From contig JAICJR010000009.1 of assembly GCA_025928345.1 (NCBI GenBank), positions 1 to 36,976 on the forward strand: a stretch of DNA of 36,976 nt, written 5' to 3'. Below are positions 22,633 through 29,940 of the stretch, in pieces. Both the position numbers and the translations under genes were made by a program. Under the pieces are notes generated by a model, which was not told the origin of the DNA, ran no database searches, and saw nothing but the letters and a program-made list of their open reading frames with translations. The DNA is from Thermoleophilaceae bacterium (GTDB lineage: Bacteria; Actinomycetota; Thermoleophilia; Solirubrobacterales; Thermoleophilaceae). Every line of letters begins with the position of its first letter. Position 1 is the stretch's first letter.

Positions 22633-24267
22633 ATGTGGTCGAGGCTTTTCGGCAAGCAGGCGTGGGAGGAGGCGATCTTCCTGCTGTCGGCGGCGCCGCT
22701 AGGCACGCTCTGGTTCTCGATCCTCGTCACCGCGTGGTCGCTGGGGCTCGGCCTGCTGGTCACGCCGCTCGTGATTCCGATCGCGCTGGGCATGCCGTTC
22801 CTGATCACCGCATCGGCCGGCCTCGAGGCGGCGCTGGCGCGCAGGCTGATCGGCACGCGCGTGTATCCGCCGCACGCCGCGTTCCTGCGCGGGGGCTTCT
22901 GGCGCCGGGCGTTCGGCTGGCTCACCGAGCCGGCGATGTGGCGCGCGCAGGCCTACCTGCTGCTCCGCTTCGTGCTCGGCTTCCCGTTCGCGATCGGGAT
23001 GGGAACGCTGCTCGGCCTCTCGATCGGTGGCCTCGCCGCGCCCTTCTACTACTGGTCGCTGAACGGCGGGATCAAGATGGATGCCTGGCATGTGGATACG
23101 CTGCCCGAGGCGCTTCTGCTCACACTTGCCGGCGCCGCCGGACTCGTCATAACGATGCTCCTGTTCCGCCTTCTCGCCCGCCCGCAGCGAGCCCTCGCCG
23201 AGGAGCTGCTCGAGCGCTCGCCCGATCCCGCGGACAAGACCCCGCGACCCTCGATCCCCCAGCGGCGGCAGGCGCTCGTTGCGCGCGCCGCGAGCTTCGG
23301 CTTCGCATTCACGGTGCTCGTCGCGATCTGGGCTCTCACCGGGCACGGCTACTTCTGGCCGGTCTGGCCGCTGCTCGCCCTGCTGCTCGCGCTGGGTCTT
23401 CAGGCCTGGCGGCTGTTCGCTGACGAGAACTCGGAGCACTGGCAGCATCCCGGGCTGAACCATTCGATCGCGGTGCAGGCCGGCAGCTCGGCCATGGTGT
23501 TCCTCTTCCTGGTGGGCGTGTGGGCCGCGTCGGGCGGCGGGACGTTCTGGCCGGTGTGGCCGCTGCTCGGCCTGACGATCACGGTGCTCGCCCGCGCGGG
23601 AACGCTCTACTTCTCGCCACCTGGGCAGGAGGAGCTGACGCAGCGCATCGACGTGCTCACCACCACGCGCGCCGGGGCCGTGGACCAGCAGGAAGCCGAA
23701 CTGCGCCGCATCGAGCGCGACCTTCACGACGGCGCGCAGGCTCGATTGGTGGCGCTCGGCATGAGCATCGGCATGGCGGAGCAGAAGCTCAGCGAGGATC
23801 CGGAAGGCGCGCGCGAGCTGCTCGAAGAGGCGCGCGCCGGCGCCGGCCAGGCGCTGCGGGAGCTGCGCGACCTGGCGCGCGGCATCCATCCGCCCGTGCT
23901 GGCCGACCGCGGCCTCGAGGCCGCCGTGACCGCGCTCGCCGACGGCAGCCCGCTGCGCGTGCACGTGCACACAGAGATTCCGCAGCGCCCTTCCGCGCCG
24001 GTGGAGAGCGCGGCCTACTTCGTCGTGGCGGAGACGCTCGCCAACGCCGGCAAGCATTCCAAGGCCGCGCGCGTGGACATCCGCATCATCCGCGACGGCG
24101 ACATGCTCACCGTCGAGGTGGCCGACGACGGCAAGGGTGGCGCCGACACCACGGGCAGCGGGCTGGCCGGCCTGCGCCGCCGAGTGGAAGCGCTCGACGG
24201 CACGCTGCGAGTGGCGAGCCCGGCCGGAGGCCCGACCCTGGTGCGGGCAGAGATGCCATGCGGGTAG
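22633..24267 (+). CDS. Membrane sensor histidine kinase (HisKA_3 type)
   Basis: The 544-aa kinase has a multi-helix N-terminal sensor part (residues 10-200, with SILVTAWSLGLGLLVTPLVI and a pair of later helices). Two tandem copies of a two-helix unit follow, each with the words GYFWPVWPLL or GTFWPVWPLL at the helix turn (2TM-domain-like). The cytoplasmic part has the HisKA_3 phospho-acceptor LRRIERDLHDGAQARLVALG, then HATPase motifs ETLANAGKHSKA, VADDGKGGA and GSGLAGLRRRVEAL. ATG 22633 is only 49 bp from the divergent nitronate monooxygenase start. Its end overlaps the response regulator by 10 bp, so the pair is coupled. The signal is unknown; the tandem membrane units suggest a membrane or envelope stimulus. 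Confidence 0.88.
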   Translation: MWSRLFGKQAWEEAIFLLSAAPLGTLWFSILVTAWSLGLGLLVTPLVIPIALGMPFLITASAGLEAALARRLIGTRVYPPHAAFLRGGFWRRAFGWLTEPAMWRAQAYLLLRFVLGFPFAIGMGTLLGLSIGGLAAPFYYWSLNGGIKMDAWHVDTLPEALLLTLAGAAGLVITMLLFRLLARPQRALAEELLERSPDPADKTPRPSIPQRRQALVARAASFGFAFTVLVAIWALTGHGYFWPVWPLLALLLALGLQAWRLFADENSEHWQHPGLNHSIAVQAGSSAMVFLFLVGVWAASGGGTFWPVWPLLGLTITVLARAGTLYFSPPGQEELTQRIDVLTTTRAGAVDQQEAELRRIERDLHDGAQARLVALGMSIGMAEQKLSEDPEGARELLEEARAGAGQALRELRDLARGIHPPVLADRGLEAAVTALADGSPLRVHVHTEIPQRPSAPVESAAYFVVAETLANAGKHSKAARVDIRIIRDGDMLTVEVADDGKGGADTTGSGLAGLRRRVEALDGTLRVASPAGGPTLVRAEMPCG

Positions 24268-24908
24268 TGATCGCCGAAGACCTCGCGCTGCTGCGCGACG
24301 GGCTCCAGCGCCTTCTGCGCGACAACGGCTTCGAGGTGCTGGCGGCCGTGCGCGATGCCGACTCGCTCCTGCGCGAGATCGACGCCCACAAGCCGGACAT
24401 CGCGGTGGTGGACATCCGCCTGCCGCCCGACTTTCGCGACGAGGGCCTGCGGGCCGCCATCGAGGCGCGCAAGCGGTCGCCGGACACGGCGATCCTCGTG
24501 GTGTCCCAGTACGTCGAGCAGGCGTATGCGCGGGAGCTGCTCGCCGACGGGCGCGGCGGAGTGGGCTACTTGCTGAAGGACCGGATCCTGCACGTGGTCG
24601 AATTCGTGGAAGCGGTGCGGCGCGTGGCCGAGGGCGGCACCGCGCTCGACCCGGAGGTGGTGGCGCACCTGTTCTCGAGTCAGTCGGCCGGCGGGCCGCT
24701 CGAGCGGCTCACCCCGCGCGAGCAGGAGGTGCTTTCGCTCATGGCCGAAGGGCGGTCGAATCAGGGCATCGCGGACGCGCTCGTTCTCACCGTGGGAGCG
24801 GTGGAGAAGCACATCGCCAGCATCTTCTCGAAGCTCGATCTGCCGCAATCCGGGGTTGACCACCGGCGAGTGCTGGCGGTGCTGGCGTACCTTCAGGCTC
24901 CGAGCTGA
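24258..24908 (+). CDS. NarL/FixJ-family response regulator
   Basis: The 216-aa partner of the preceding kinase has a receiver domain with acidic pocket Glu7-Asp8, phospho-acceptor Asp52 (VVDIRLPP), Ser/Thr region VVSQY and Lys in YLLKDR. A LuxR-type HTH follows: LTPREQEVLSLMAEGRSNQG, then TVGAVEKHIASIFSKLDL. The first residues VVIAEDLALLRDG are typical of the DesR-like branch. ATG 24258 lies inside the kinase gene, overlapping by 10 bp, so the pair is translationally coupled. The 3' end overlaps the convergent YceH/DUF480 gene by 16 bp. Target genes are not visible; the closest candidate promoter is its own operon. Confidence 0.9.
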   Translation: MRVVIAEDLALLRDGLQRLLRDNGFEVLAAVRDADSLLREIDAHKPDIAVVDIRLPPDFRDEGLRAAIEARKRSPDTAILVVSQYVEQAYARELLADGRGGVGYLLKDRILHVVEFVEAVRRVAEGGTALDPEVVAHLFSSQSAGGPLERLTPREQEVLSLMAEGRSNQGIADALVLTVGAVEKHIASIFSKLDLPQSGVDHRRVLAVLAYLQAPS

Positions 24909-25528
24909 GTTCGGAGCTCGTCGAGCTCTGCCCGCAGCTGGGCCACCTCTTCTTCGAGCCGGGTCAGGCGGGCATCGCTCGAGGAGGCCGGAGGTCGGAG
25001 GTCGGCGGCCGGAGGGCCTGGCTCCGGCGGCTCTGGTTCCTCGTCGGTGTCCAGCTTCAGCCGGTAGCGCTGCTCCTTCTGGCCTGGGCGGCGGTCCAGG
25101 CGTTCCACGTAGTCGCGTTCGCCCAGGCGCGTTAGGACGCTGTCGAGTGCTTCGTGGTCCGGGAAGCGTTGGAGGCGCTCGGTGCGCTGGCGGAGCTCGC
25201 CTGGGGTCTGCGGCCCGCGCAGCATCAGGACGGCGAGCACGGCCAGTTCCTCGCGGTCGAGGGACAGGGTGTCGTCGAGCAGGTGGCGGTACTTCGTCGC
25301 TCGGGTGGTGTGGCCGCTCGCGAGCCGGACGTAGCGGCGCCGCGCGAGGCGCTCGAGCGCACCGCGGATGGTGTGGTCGTCGTAGTCCACCACCGGGTCG
25401 CGGTTGGTGGACTGGTTGCACGCGAGCCGCAGCGCGTTCAGCGTGAGCGGGTAGGTGTCCGGCGTCGTGCGCTGCTTCTCGATCAGGCAGCCGAGCACGC
25501 GGATCTCCACGGGATTGAGGTCGAGCAC
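24893..25528 (-). CDS. YceH/DUF480 family protein
   Basis: The 211-aa protein starts VLDLNPVEIRVLGCLIEKQR and continues with TPDTYPLTLNALRLACNQST, NRDPV, then EELAVLAVLMLRGPQTPGEL: the DUF480 (YceH) family, made of two winged-helix units. After residue 160 comes an acidic, Pro-rich linker (DTDEEPEPPEPGPPAADLRP) encoded partly by a 7-bp repeat, and a coiled-coil tail (RLTRLEEEVAQLRAEL). The molecular role of the family is not established; the winged helices suggest DNA or protein binding. GTG 25528 starts 10 bp after the stop of the LuxR regulator, so the gene probably belongs to the same transcript as the Lia-like module. The longer frame to 25795 overlaps that regulator. Confidence 0.85.
   Translation of the reverse strand: MLDLNPVEIRVLGCLIEKQRTTPDTYPLTLNALRLACNQSTNRDPVVDYDDHTIRGALERLARRRYVRLASGHTTRATKYRHLLDDTLSLDREELAVLAVLMLRGPQTPGELRQRTERLQRFPDHEALDSVLTRLGERDYVERLDRRPGQKEQRYRLKLDTDEEPEPPEPGPPAADLRPPASSSDARLTRLEEEVAQLRAELDELRTQLGA
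24984..25018. repeat. Imperfect heptamer tandem repeat in the YceH linker
   Basis: On the plus strand the units GAGGCCG, GAGGTCG, GAGGTCG, GCGGCCG and GAGGGCC follow one another. They encode the Pro-rich linker before the coiled-coil tail. The unit length is not a multiple of three, so a change of one unit would shift the frame. Confidence 0.6.
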
Positions 25529-25538
25529 GCCCGGAAGC

Positions 25539-26189
25539 CTACGAATCGGCGTCGAGAAGGTGGCGCTCGGCCGCCCAGCGGGAGAGCTCATGGCGGCTTG
25601 ACAGCTGCAGCTTGCGCAGTACCGCGGACACATGCGCCTCCACCGTCTTCGCGGAGATGTCCAGACGGTGGGCGATCTCCTTGTACATGTAGCCCCGCGC
25701 GATGTGCTGGAGCACCTCGCGCTCTCGCGGGGTGAGCTGGTCGAGCTCGGGGTCGGGGGAGGCCGGCGGCGCACCCGCGAAGGCGTCGAGCACAAAGCCG
25801 GCGAGCCTGGGGGAGAACACCGCGTCGCCCTCGTGGACGCGCCGGATCGCGTCCGCCAGCTCCTCGCCGGAGATCGTCTTGGTCACGTAGCCGCGCGCGC
25901 CCGCGCGGATCACGGCGATCACGTCCTCGGCATCGTCCGACACCGATAGCGCGAGGAAGCGCGTGCCCGGGCGCTCGGGCACCACCCGGCGGATCACCTC
26001 CACGCCGCCGCCGTCCGGCATGTGGACGTCGAGGAGCACGACGTCCGGCGAGCTGTCGAGTATCAGCCGCTCGGCGGCGTCCACTCCGTCCGCGTCGCCG
26101 AGGATCTCCACCTGGCCCTCCAGCTCCGCGCGGACGCCGGAGCGGAAGAGCTGGTGGTCGTCCACGATCACTATCCGCGGCTCGTTCAG
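25539..26189 (-). CDS. LuxR-type response regulator (LiaR-like), probable CTG start
   Basis: The regulator has receiver residues Asp10-Asp11, phospho-acceptor Asp54 (VVLLDVHMPDGGG), Ser in ALSVSD and Lys in YVTKTI. The LuxR HTH is LTPREREVLQHIARGYMYKE, then AHRLDISAKTVEAHVSAVLR. The first standard start codon is GTG 26171, which would delete the residues before the first beta strand and has no ribosome site. A CTG at 26189 gives NEPRIVIVDDHQLFR, the usual N-terminus, has GAGGAGG about 7 nt upstream, and overlaps the kinase TGA as CTGA. I therefore place the start there, giving 216 aa. It is the partner of the upstream PspC-kinase and probably controls the PspC/LiaF-like operon. Confidence 0.85.
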   Translation of the reverse strand: MNEPRIVIVDDHQLFRSGVRAELEGQVEILGDADGVDAAERLILDSSPDVVLLDVHMPDGGGVEVIRRVVPERPGTRFLALSVSDDAEDVIAVIRAGARGYVTKTISGEELADAIRRVHEGDAVFSPRLAGFVLDAFAGAPPASPDPELDQLTPREREVLQHIARGYMYKEIAHRLDISAKTVEAHVSAVLRKLQLSSRHELSRWAAERHLLDADS

Positions 26190-27400
26190 GGCTGTTCCTC
26201 CTCGAGCACGAGCTCCACCTCCGTGCCGCCGCCCTCGGGCGTCCGAATCACGGCACGGCCACCATGGCGCTCCATGCGCCCGACGATCGACTCGCGCACG
26301 CCGCGCCGATCGTCGGGAATCGAGCTGGGGTCGAACCCAGGGCCGCGGTCGCGGACGAAGATCTCGAGCCGGCCGTTGCGCGACTCCGCGTACACATCCA
26401 CCGGCGAGCCGCCGCCGAACTTAGACGCATTCAGCATGGCCTCACGCGCGGCGGCCACCGCGGCTTCGCCGGCCGCATCGAGGGGCGCGTCTCCCACCGC
26501 CACGACGTCGATCGGCACTCCGTGCTCGCGCTCTATCTCGTCGGCTGCCGCCTCGAGCGCCACGGCAAGCAGGAGCGCGTCGGGCGCGGTGGTGCGCCGC
26601 GACAGCCAGCTCCGCAGCTCGCGCTCCTGGCGGCGGGCGAGTGCCGCCACCTCGCGCGGATCGTCGGCCCGCTTCTGCATGAGTGCCAGCGTCTGGAGCA
26701 CGGAGTCGTGCAGATGGGCGGCCATCTCGGCGCGCTCCTGCGAGCGGATGCGCTCGGCGCGTTCCGCCGTGAGGGAGCGGGCAAGGCGCGTGACGAGCGG
26801 AGCGAAGATCACCCCAAGCACCACCGCGGCCACCAGCACGGCCAGCACGACGTCGCGCGCCGCGCTCAGCGAGCCGGTGGCCTGCAGGAAGACGACGCCC
26901 GCGGCGATGACAAGCGCGATTCCAAGGCCGGTGCGGGAGATGCGGGTGGGTGTCGGGCCTCGGGTCTCGGGTGTCGGGTCTTCGGCAGCTGCGCCGTCGC
27001 TCAGTGACTGCCGCCACAGCAATGCCGCCCCGGCTCCGACGAGCACCAGCGGCCAGACGATCGCGTCCGAGAACCAGATGCCCGTTGCCCTCAACGCGAG
27101 CAGCAGGCTCAAGAGGAGGAGGCCGGCTCCCGCGCCGACCTGGATCGATGCGCGGCCGCCGCTCCACGGGCGGGGTGCGGGTTCCACACCCTTCTCCGCC
27201 GGCATGAGCACCCAGGCGACCGCATAGATGAGGAGCCCGAAACCGCCGGCGGCCGCTGCCACCACGAAGGCCACGCGTATCCACAGGGGATCGACGCCGA
27301 AGTAGCGCCCAACCCCGGCGCACACCCCGGCGATCAGGCGCCGTTCCGGGTCGCGCCGGATTGCTCGAGGGCTCGAAGCCGCAGACGCCATCAACGCCAT
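26186..27400 (-). CDS. PspC-domain sensor histidine kinase (LiaS-like)
   Basis: Residues 12-70 of this 404-aa kinase form a PspC domain (RRDPERRLIAGVCAGVGRYF, GFGLLIYAVAWVLMPAE). Further membrane helices follow (GAGAGLLLLSLLLALRATGI, IVWPLVLVGAGAALLW, ALVIAAGVVFLQATG, DVVLAVLVAAVVLGVIFAPL). The catalytic part has the HisKA_3 box AEMAAHLHDSVLQTLALMQ and HATPase motifs REAMLNASKFGGGSPV, VRDRGPGFDP and GVRESIVGRMERHGG. A linker near residue 140-150 is encoded by a 7-bp repeat. PspC domains sense membrane stress in phage-shock and Lia-type systems. ATG 27400 is chosen; ATG 27391 is also possible. It is 9 bp after the 59-aa membrane gene and overlaps its response regulator by 4 bp. Confidence 0.9.
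   Translation of the reverse strand: MALMASAASSPRAIRRDPERRLIAGVCAGVGRYFGVDPLWIRVAFVVAAAAGGFGLLIYAVAWVLMPAEKGVEPAPRPWSGGRASIQVGAGAGLLLLSLLLALRATGIWFSDAIVWPLVLVGAGAALLWRQSLSDGAAAEDPTPETRGPTPTRISRTGLGIALVIAAGVVFLQATGSLSAARDVVLAVLVAAVVLGVIFAPLVTRLARSLTAERAERIRSQERAEMAAHLHDSVLQTLALMQKRADDPREVAALARRQERELRSWLSRRTTAPDALLLAVALEAAADEIEREHGVPIDVVAVGDAPLDAAGEAAVAAAREAMLNASKFGGGSPVDVYAESRNGRLEIFVRDRGPGFDPSSIPDDRRGVRESIVGRMERHGGRAVIRTPEGGGTEVELVLEEEQP
26951..26978. repeat. Heptamer tandem repeat nnTCGGG x4 in the PspC-kinase linker
   Basis: Four adjacent units TGTCGGG, CCTCGGG, TCTCGGG, TGTCGGG on the plus strand, followed by a degenerate fifth (TCTTCGG). On the coding strand they give the linker DPTPETRGPTP between membrane helices. 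Gain or loss of a unit would shift the frame. Confidence 0.7.
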
Positions 27401-27409
27401 CTTGGCCTA

Positions 27410-27589
27410 TCAGTCGCGCCGCGTCAGGCCGCTGGCCAGCAGCGTCGCGCCGGCCACCGCGCACGCGAGTGGGGCGAGCGCGGCAAAGCCGAGCGAAACC
27501 ACGTCTTCGGCGTCCAGCAGAACGAGCACGCCGATCAGGATCACCCCGATGCCGGCCACGAACGGTCCGAGCTGTGCCTTAGCCGGCAT
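27410..27589 (-). CDS. Small two-helix membrane protein (59 aa) in the Lia-like operon
   Basis: This gene is below the usual ORF size limit. It reads MPAKAQLGPFVAGIGVILIG and continues VLVLLDAEDV to the end SGLTRRD, 59 residues. It has two hydrophobic helices (about residues 9-25 and 33-54) joined by the acidic turn LLDAED, and a basic end, so both termini are probably inside the cell. ATG 27589 overlaps the end of the PspC/LiaF-like gene by 11 bp, and the stop is 9 bp before the PspC-kinase start; this tight packing in a six-gene run supports a real gene. The ribosome site inside the upstream gene is weak, suggesting coupling. By position it could be a LiaI-like or sensor-modulating membrane partner; that is inference. 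Confidence 0.72.
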   Translation of the reverse strand: MPAKAQLGPFVAGIGVILIGVLVLLDAEDVVSLGFAALAPLACAVAGATLLASGLTRRD

Positions 27590-28700
27590 TGTCAGCCTTG
27601 CACCCGGAATTCACCTGACCGTCGAAGGTGAAGTGGCCGTGGCCGTGCCGGTAGTAATCGATGCCGACGCTGCTGTGGCCGATGCCCAACCGTCCAACGC
27701 CCAGGTTCGCGTCGAGCACGATGCGTGCGTTGCCGGGCCGGGCCGCGGGCTGGTTCGACCAGTTCACATTCACCCCGCGGTTCGAGTGGTCGAACGAGTC
27801 GACGACGCCCATGCCGATCTTCGACTTGGTCGCGACACAGACGTTGGCCGGCACGAGCACGATCGCCTCGCCCACGCCCATGCGCAGCTTGATCGGGTGG
27901 TCGCCGGGCGGAAGCTTGGCCTGACGCAGGTCAACCACCAGCCGGCCCGCCCCGAGGCGGTAGCTGTTCTGCACCTGGGCGGCGGTGGTGGGCTTGTACT
28001 CCTTGTCTCCTGCGCCGCCGCGTAGGTCGATGTTGGCGGCGGAGACCACCGCCACGGGGAGCGCCAGAAACAGGGCCGGCAGGACCAGCAGACGGCCATG
28101 GCCCTCGAGCGCCGCGCCCACCACGATCGCTCCGGCCACAATCACGACGATCGCCGCGACGGTGCCGCCCTGCGTGCCGGCCAGCCAGACACCGAAGATC
28201 GCCAGCGCGACGCAGAGCATGAGCACGCCGAGACCACGCGCGATGGAGCGGCCCATGTGCCGGGCGTCGCCATCCGGCCGCTCGCCCGACACGAGCCACC
28301 ACACCCCAAGCCCGATCAGGGCGATGAAGAAAAGCGGCCCGATTGCCCAGTTCACGTGGAAGACGCCGTGCGAAAGGATCAGGCCGGCGGCGACCACGAG
28401 CAGGATCACGCCGACCACCGCAAGCGCGCGGTCACGCCGCCGGCGCGACTCCGGCAGCTCCTCGCCCTCGTTCGGCACGAGCAGGATGGCGGCGAGGTAG
28501 AGCAGCACGCCCGCGCCACCGAAGAAGACGAGCGCAACGGCGGCCACGCGGAACAGCACCGGGTCGACGTTGAAGTAGCGACCAAGGCCACTGCACACGC
28601 CGGCGATCAGGCGGTCATCGCGGGGGCGCGTCAGGCGCCGGGGCGCGGGCTCCTGCGGCTGGGTCGGTTCCTCGATTGGTGTGGTCGGCTCGTCGCTCAT
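27579..28700 (-). CDS. PspC-domain and LiaF-like envelope-stress membrane protein
   Basis: The 373-aa protein starts with a Pro/Glu-rich segment, then a PspC domain (RDDRLIAGVCSGLGRYFNVD, GVLLYLAAILLVPNEGEELP). Further helices follow (LAVVGVILLVVAAGLILSHG; FFIALIGLGVWWLVSG; GLGVLMLCVALAIFGVWLAG; VAAIVVIVAGAIVVGAALEG). The C-terminal 150 residues or so are an exported or peripheral beta-repeat domain with YRLGAGRLVVDLRQA, LRMGVGEAIVLVPANV and ANLGVGRLGIG, the LiaF-C/toast-rack pattern. ATG 28700 has GGAG 6 nt upstream; the extra residues from GTG 28748 lack such a site. In Firmicutes, LiaF restrains LiaS; the same logic is plausible here, with the adjacent PspC-kinase as partner. It is the first gene of the operon. 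Confidence 0.87.
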   Translation of the reverse strand: MSDEPTTPIEEPTQPQEPAPRRLTRPRDDRLIAGVCSGLGRYFNVDPVLFRVAAVALVFFGGAGVLLYLAAILLVPNEGEELPESRRRRDRALAVVGVILLVVAAGLILSHGVFHVNWAIGPLFFIALIGLGVWWLVSGERPDGDARHMGRSIARGLGVLMLCVALAIFGVWLAGTQGGTVAAIVVIVAGAIVVGAALEGHGRLLVLPALFLALPVAVVSAANIDLRGGAGDKEYKPTTAAQVQNSYRLGAGRLVVDLRQAKLPPGDHPIKLRMGVGEAIVLVPANVCVATKSKIGMGVVDSFDHSNRGVNVNWSNQPAARPGNARIVLDANLGVGRLGIGHSSVGIDYYRHGHGHFTFDGQVNSGCKADNAG

Positions 28701-28816
28701 CGCATGCTCCGTGTTGCGGGGAAGGGGGGCATGCACAGACTCGGCCAACGGGCTCCTTCCGACAATTGGGAATGTCCCCTAGGGGCTCACACCCTCCCCG
28801 CGGTCCCCTCAACTTT

Positions 28817-28833
28817 TTTGACTGGGGGTCAAA
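28817..28833. promoter_or_regulatory. Inverted repeat TTTGAC-N5-GTCAAA before the Lia-like operon
   Basis: TTTGACTGGGGGTCAAA is a perfect 6-bp inverted repeat with a 5-bp spacer in the only AT-richer stretch of the gap between the divergent PspC/LiaF-like gene (start 28700) and the plus-strand gene at 28909. Dyads of this size suit LuxR-type response regulators, so it may be the LiaR-like target. Spacing to either start is rather long (about 75-115 bp). Confidence 0.4.
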
Positions 28834-28908
28834 TTTGGAGGCAAGCCGCTCAGCCCCGCCCCGCGCAGCACGCCGCTCGGCTGACAGGGAAGAACCGCGA
28901 TATGTCGA

Positions 28909-29439
28909 ATGGCCCCGGTGCCGATGCCGGGGTCCATTCGCACCGACACCTACAGGGACCTGAAGGGCCGCGCCAGCCATCCATGGCATAGGCGAATTCT
29001 GCTCCTGCTGATCCTGGTGATCCCGGTCCTCGCGCTGTTCGGGGTCTTCGGGCAGCGCACCGACAAGACGCAGGCGAACACGCCGCAGGCGACGCTCAAG
29101 ATGTCCGGCCCATCGCGCATCCGTGGCGGGCTGCTGTTTCAGTGGAAGCTGCAGGTGCTCGCGCACCAAAACCTGGCCAAGCCGAAGCTCACGCTTGATG
29201 CCGGCTTTCTCAACGGGCTGACGGTGAACACGATCGAACCGCAGGCGTCGCAGGAACTGAACCGCAACGGGCAGCTCGTGCTCGAGTACGACACCCTGAA
29301 CGCCGGCCAGCTGCTCACCGTGTGGATCCAGTACCAGGTGAATCCCACGACGTTCGGCAGCCGGACGGCCCGCGTCGAGCTCGACGACGGAAACACGGCT
29401 ATCACCTCAATCACCCGGCACGTGACGGTGTTTCCCTGA
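28909..29439 (+). CDS. Membrane-anchored protein of unknown function, partner of DUF421
   Basis: I do not recognise the family. The 176-aa protein has a basic N-terminal segment, a single strong membrane helix (RRILLLLILVIPVLALFGVF, about residues 28-47) and an extracytoplasmic part of some 125 residues that looks beta-rich: FQWKLQVLAHQNLAKPKLTL, VNTIEPQASQEL, GQLVLEYDTLNAGQLLTVWI, TITRHV-like ending. The fold could be Ig-like or a CARDB-type strand sandwich. The start is uncertain: ATG 28909 is used, ATG 28924 is also in frame, and neither has a clear ribosome site. Its TGA overlaps the DUF421 start by one base (TGATG), so the two are probably one membrane complex. Confidence 0.65.
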   Translation: MAPVPMPGSIRTDTYRDLKGRASHPWHRRILLLLILVIPVLALFGVFGQRTDKTQANTPQATLKMSGPSRIRGGLLFQWKLQVLAHQNLAKPKLTLDAGFLNGLTVNTIEPQASQELNRNGQLVLEYDTLNAGQLLTVWIQYQVNPTTFGSRTARVELDDGNTAITSITRHVTVFP

Positions 29440-29882
29440 TGGACATCGTCATCCGCGCAACCGTCATCTTCTTCTTCATCTACCTGGTCACGCGCGTGGT
29501 GGGCAAGCGGGAGCTGTCCTCGATGGAGCCGTTCGACCTCATCCTCCTCGTGGTCACGGGCGACCTCGTGCAGCAGGCGATCACGCAGAGCGACTACTCG
29601 GTCACCGGCGCGCTGACGGTGATCTCCACGATCGCGCTGCTCACCGTGTTCGTGTCGTGGGTCAACTGGCGCTTCCGCCGGATGCGCAGCATGCTCGAGG
29701 GCCAGCCGGTGGTGCTCGTGGAGAACGGCAAGATGATCGAGCGCAACATGAAGCGCGAGCGCATCACCGTCGAGGACATCGAGTCCGAGGGGCGGATCCA
29801 GCAGGTCACCGATATCGCGGATATGCGCTGGGCCGTGCTCGAGACGAACGGCCAGATCTCGATCATCCCTGCCTCCAAGTAG
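29439..29882 (+). CDS. DUF421 (YetF-like) membrane protein
   Basis: The 147-aa protein has the DUF421 layout: a first helix IVIRATVIFFFIYLVTRVVG followed by the hallmark GKRELSSMEPFDLILLVVTG, then QQAITQSDYSVTGALTVIST leading into two more helices, and a cytoplasmic domain with RSMLEGQPVVLVENGKM, RITVEDIESEGR and VLETNGQISIIP. YetF/DUF421 proteins occur in spore-formers and other bacteria; their biochemical role is not well established, though some relate to spore membranes. The upstream membrane-anchored protein overlaps its start by one base, which is a common way to build a complex. A hairpin (29902-29921) without T run lies between its stop and the mdlC-like gene. Confidence 0.85.
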   Translation: MDIVIRATVIFFFIYLVTRVVGKRELSSMEPFDLILLVVTGDLVQQAITQSDYSVTGALTVISTIALLTVFVSWVNWRFRRMRSMLEGQPVVLVENGKMIERNMKRERITVEDIESEGRIQQVTDIADMRWAVLETNGQISIIPASK

Positions 29883-29940
29883 GGCGCGGAAACCTTAGGA
29901 TCGGGCGCGCCGTTACGCCCGCCCATCGAGAGGAGTGCCG

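Noticed and set aside
28776-28785. Palindrome CCCCTAGGGG
   Set aside because: A 10-bp palindrome is expected dozens of times by chance in 37 kb; no further support.
28902-28991. 29-codon frame starting at ATG 28902 (possible leader peptide)
   Set aside because: It has a fair ribosome site but overlaps the start of the membrane-anchored protein out of frame, and no conserved feature supports it.
29902-29921. Hairpin CGGGCG/CGCCCG between DUF421 and mdlC as terminator
   Set aside because: No T run follows, and a 6-bp GC stem is common at this base composition.
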